In this document: one piece after another, positions 61,498 to 64,000 of the stretch
How the letters are laid out: every line of letters starts with the position of its first letter
Position numbering within the stretch: position 1 is the first letter of the stretch
The notes under the pieces: model-generated
Seen by the model: the letters and a program-made list of their open reading frames with translations, nothing else
The model's database searches: none
What the model was told of the DNA's origin: nothing
From: Caulobacter segnis ATCC 21756
GTDB taxonomy: Bacteria; Pseudomonadota; Alphaproteobacteria; Caulobacterales; Caulobacteraceae
Assembly (NCBI RefSeq): GCF_000092285.1
Contig: NC_014100.1
Coordinates: forward strand, 992,001-1,056,000
Direction: 5' to 3'
Length of the DNA stretch: 64,000 nt
Program-made: the position numbers and the translations under genes

Positions 61498-63171
61498 ATG
61501 ATGCGGAAGTCTTCTCTTTCCCGCCGGCCCTTCAAGCGGCCGATGCGATTGATCCAGGGGATGGTCGCCGCCGCCGCCGTTCTGGTGGTGGTGTCGATCC
61601 TCGGCGGTCTGGGCCTGACGGTCCTGACAGCGCGGACCCTGGATCGCATCGAGGCGCGGGACGAGATCCGCCTGGTCCGCCGCTCGATCGAGGTTTCGCT
61701 GGAGCGCATGACGCGCGAGCTGACCTCGGCCACCGTGTGGGACGCGGCCTACGCCGCCATGGGGGCCAAGGTCGACGCGCCCTGGGCCGACATCAATTTC
61801 GGCGCCTACTACAAGGAGCAGTTCGAGCACGACGTGGCCTTCGTCCTGCGCGACGGCAGGGTGATCTACGCGTCGAGGGACGGCAAGCGCGGCGACGCGC
61901 GGGCGTTGGGCGGCTTCCCGGCCCAGGCCGCGCCGATCGCCGCCGAGGTGACCAAGGACGCCGCCGCCGTCCTGGCCAAGGGCCGCCTGAGCACCGGCGC
62001 CGAGGTGACCCGTAGGGGGCTCATGAAGGTCGACGGAGCGGTCTATCTGGTGGCTTTCGCGTCCGTGACCCCCGAAAGCCGGGCGGTCGCCGACGCCTAT
62101 GCCGGCCCGCCCGCGGTGGTCGTCGTCGCCCGGCGGATGGATGGGCCCTTCATCCGCCGCTTCGCCGACGACCTGGGCCTGGAGGACCTCCAACTGCTCG
62201 CCGCGCCTCCCGGCCTCAAGCCTCGCGTCCAACTCGCCGACATCAACGGGCGGCCGATCGGGGTGTTGTCGTGGGACGCCGCCGATCCTGGCCTGACCCT
62301 GATCAAGAGCCTGGCGCCCTGGCTCGCGCTCGGCTTCCTGGTGATGAGCCTGGCCGCCTTCTTCCTGCTTCGGCGCGTCATGGAGGCGCTGGCCCAGATC
62401 CGCGACAGCCGTCGCCAGTTGATCGCCGCCAAGGAAGAGGCCGAGGCCGCCAACGCCGCCAAGACGCTGTTCCTGGCCAATATGAGCCACGAGATTCGCA
62501 CGCCGCTGAACGGCGTGCTGGGCATGGCCCAGGTCATGGCCGCCGATACGCTGAGCGAGCCGCAAGCCCGACGTCTGCGCATTCTGGAGGAATCGGCGCG
62601 TTCGCTGATGGCGCTGCTCAACGACATCCTCGACATCGCCCGGCTGGAGCGCCGCGCGATGCGCCTGCGCGAGCAGCCCTTCGATCTGGTCGAGATGGTC
62701 GACGCCGCCTGCTCGGCGTTCTCGGGGGCGGCCGCCGCCAAGAACCTCGGCCTGAAAGTGGACGTCGCGCCCGAGGCCGGCGGACGCTGGACGGGAGATC
62801 CCATCCGGCTGCGTCAGGTGCTCGGCAACCTGGTGGCCAACGCCATCAAGTTCACCGAAGTCGGCGGCGTGACGGTGCGCGTTCGCCCCCTGACCAAGGG
62901 CTTGCGCTTCGAGGTCGAGGACACCGGTCCGGGTATCGCGCCGCAATCCTTGCCCAGCCTGTTCCGGCGCTTCTCGCAGGCCGATTTATCCATGACCCGG
63001 GCGCACGACGGCGCCGGCTTGGGGTTGTCGATCTGCCGCGAGTTGATCGAGCTGATGGGCGGGTCGATCGACGTGCGCTCCGAGCCCGGCCAGGGGTCGA
63101 GTTTCTTCTTTGTTGTCCCGCTCGAGCGGCTGGCCGATCAGCGGCCGTCGCTCCGGGTGGTGGGGTCGTAA
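61498..63171 (+). CDS. CHASE4-domain sensor histidine kinase
   Basis: 557 aa from ATG 61498; the next ATG (61501) could be used instead. First membrane helix at about residues 20-42; CHASE4-type sensor with RDEIRLVRRSIEVSLERMTR and SATVWDAAYAAMG; second helix at about 275-300. A HisKA domain has LANMSHEIRTPLNGVLGMAQ (phosphoacceptor His), and the ATPase domain NLVANAIKFTE, DTGPGIAP, GAGLGLSICRELIELMGG. There is no receiver domain, so it is not a full hybrid kinase. The partner and signal are unknown. Confidence 0.92.
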   Translation: MMRKSSLSRRPFKRPMRLIQGMVAAAAVLVVVSILGGLGLTVLTARTLDRIEARDEIRLVRRSIEVSLERMTRELTSATVWDAAYAAMGAKVDAPWADINFGAYYKEQFEHDVAFVLRDGRVIYASRDGKRGDARALGGFPAQAAPIAAEVTKDAAAVLAKGRLSTGAEVTRRGLMKVDGAVYLVAFASVTPESRAVADAYAGPPAVVVVARRMDGPFIRRFADDLGLEDLQLLAAPPGLKPRVQLADINGRPIGVLSWDAADPGLTLIKSLAPWLALGFLVMSLAAFFLLRRVMEALAQIRDSRRQLIAAKEEAEAANAAKTLFLANMSHEIRTPLNGVLGMAQVMAADTLSEPQARRLRILEESARSLMALLNDILDIARLERRAMRLREQPFDLVEMVDAACSAFSGAAAAKNLGLKVDVAPEAGGRWTGDPIRLRQVLGNLVANAIKFTEVGGVTVRVRPLTKGLRFEVEDTGPGIAPQSLPSLFRRFSQADLSMTRAHDGAGLGLSICRELIELMGGSIDVRSEPGQGSSFFFVVPLERLADQRPSLRVVGS

Positions 63172-63336
63172 GGCTGCACAGTTCCCGCGCAGCCAAGCCG
63201 TCCGGGCGCCGATAATTCGGAGCCTGGGCCGCATCCTGGGAGCCGGGTTCCACGCGGCGCCTCGCCGCCGACGCAACGACTGATAGCCCTTTTATCCGCA
63301 CGCCGAATTCGGCGGCGCGTGAGGGGAAGGGCTTTC

Positions 63337-64000
63337 ATGGATTCCGGTGTCAGGGCGCCGACGCGGCGCCAGCTTCTGTCCGCCATCGCCAAGGTCGGCG
63401 GGACGGCGGCGCTCTATCAGGCGATGACCACGCTGGGCCACGCGGCCGAGACGCAGTTCCACGGGCCGCCGAACCTGCAAGGCGCGCGGCCGGGCGCCAG
63501 CGTCATCGTGCTGGGCGCGGGCCTGGCCGGCCTGCTGGCGGCCTACGAGCTGCGCAAGGCCGGCTACAAGGTCCAGGTCCTGGAGTTCCAGAACCGCGCC
63601 GGCGGCCGCAACTGGTCGCTGCGTGGGGGAGATAGTTACACCGAGCTGGGCGGCGCGACGCAGAAGGTCGCCTTCTCGCCCGGCAACTACCTGAACCCCG
63701 GCCCCTGGCGGATCCCGCACCACCACCGGACCCTGCTGCACTACTGCAAGGCGTTCGGCGTGGCCCTGGAGCCGTTCATCCAGTTCAACCACTCCGGCTG
63801 GATCCACTCGTCCCAGGCCTTCGGCGGCAAGCCGGTGCGGTTCAACGCCGCCGCCGCCGACTTCGAGGGCAACATCGCCGAGCTGCTGGCCAAGTCGGTC
63901 AACGCCAAGGCGCTGGACGACACGGTCACGGCCGAGGACCGCGACAAGCTGCTGGAGGCCATGAAGGGCTGGGGGCTGCTGGACAACAATTACAAGTACT
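63337..64000 (+). CDS. Flavin monoamine oxidase family protein, N-terminal part
   Basis: The gene runs off the right end with 221 codons visible. ATG 63337 follows GAGGGGAAGGG. A twin-arginine leader (APTRRQLLSAIAKVGGTAAL) points to export. The FAD-binding domain opens SVIVLGAGLAGLLAAYELRK (GxGxxG), then the acidic VLEFQNRAGGRNWSLRGGDS and YTELGGATQKV. This fits flavin amine oxidase or L-amino acid oxidase-like enzymes. The substrate cannot be told from the N-terminus. Confidence 0.88.
   Translation, partial: MDSGVRAPTRRQLLSAIAKVGGTAALYQAMTTLGHAAETQFHGPPNLQGARPGASVIVLGAGLAGLLAAYELRKAGYKVQVLEFQNRAGGRNWSLRGGDSYTELGGATQKVAFSPGNYLNPGPWRIPHHHRTLLHYCKAFGVALEPFIQFNHSGWIHSSQAFGGKPVRFNAAAADFEGNIAELLAKSVNAKALDDTVTAEDRDKLLEAMKGWGLLDNNYKY

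Overview
The window is a high-GC chromosomal segment that reads as Caulobacter or a close relative in the Caulobacterales. The basis is the flagellin-sugar genes of the pseudaminic acid pathway, the Xanthomonas/Caulobacter-type TonB-dependent receptor, an operator-like motif resembling the Caulobacter xylose motif, and several families of GC-rich palindromic intergenic repeats. No rRNA, tRNA, insertion sequence, prophage or CRISPR array was seen. Genus is inferred from gene content; no database search was possible.

Left part (1-9 kb): the tail of dps, a SleB-type cell-wall hydrolase lipoprotein, trxB, then pseudaminic acid synthase pseI with a NUDIX gene. Downstream, reading on the opposite strand, are pseG and pseF. 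Between them sits a reactive-sulfur module: a persulfide-dioxygenase-like metallohydrolase divergent from an ArsR repressor with the two sensor cysteines of BigR/SqrR, a membrane rhodanese and a TauE-type exporter. A clean palindrome lies in the divergent promoter.

Middle part (9-45 kb) is mostly housekeeping: GST, a small membrane protein coupled to a chemoreceptor, greA, an ELM1-family protein, a P-loop kinase, an HWE histidine kinase, pgsA, a cold-shock gene with three tandem terminator hairpins, a patatin lipoprotein, a LytTR regulator divergent from a DUF2306 protein, carB, a DUF6311/GtrA/GT2 group, hemerythrin, an esterase, a two-component system, uvrC, a ParE-type toxin with its partner, a 2OG-Fe(II) oxygenase, an M28 peptidase, a miniature flagellar-rod-like protein, a decayed lipoprotein gene, and carA. 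carA and carB are about 17 kb apart on opposite strands. The carA leader holds two terminator-like hairpins.

Right part (45-61 kb) looks like a glucuronoxylan-use region: a large TonB-dependent receptor, a FadR-type GntR regulator, D-mannonate dehydratase, GH67 alpha-glucuronidase, an M20 hydrolase, a GH10 xylanase with a Tat-like leader and a GH43 enzyme. Receptor and xylanase genes share a TGGTAGCGGT-type site upstream. The working model is: GH10 cuts xylan, the receptor imports the products, GH67 and GH43 strip glucuronate and xylose, and mannonate dehydratase handles the glucuronate branch. HAD, acyltransferase and DUF559 genes are interspersed. The end holds an FKBP isomerase, a CHASE4 histidine kinase and a truncated flavin amine oxidase.

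Three repeat families occupy many gene borders: family A (GCGCCCCCTCCGTC ends, eight or nine copies), family B (GTCATCCCGG ends, four copies) and family C (CGTCATCCCGCGC ends, two copies). One DUF559 nuclease-like gene sits between two family A copies and reads its last 22 or so codons out of one of them.
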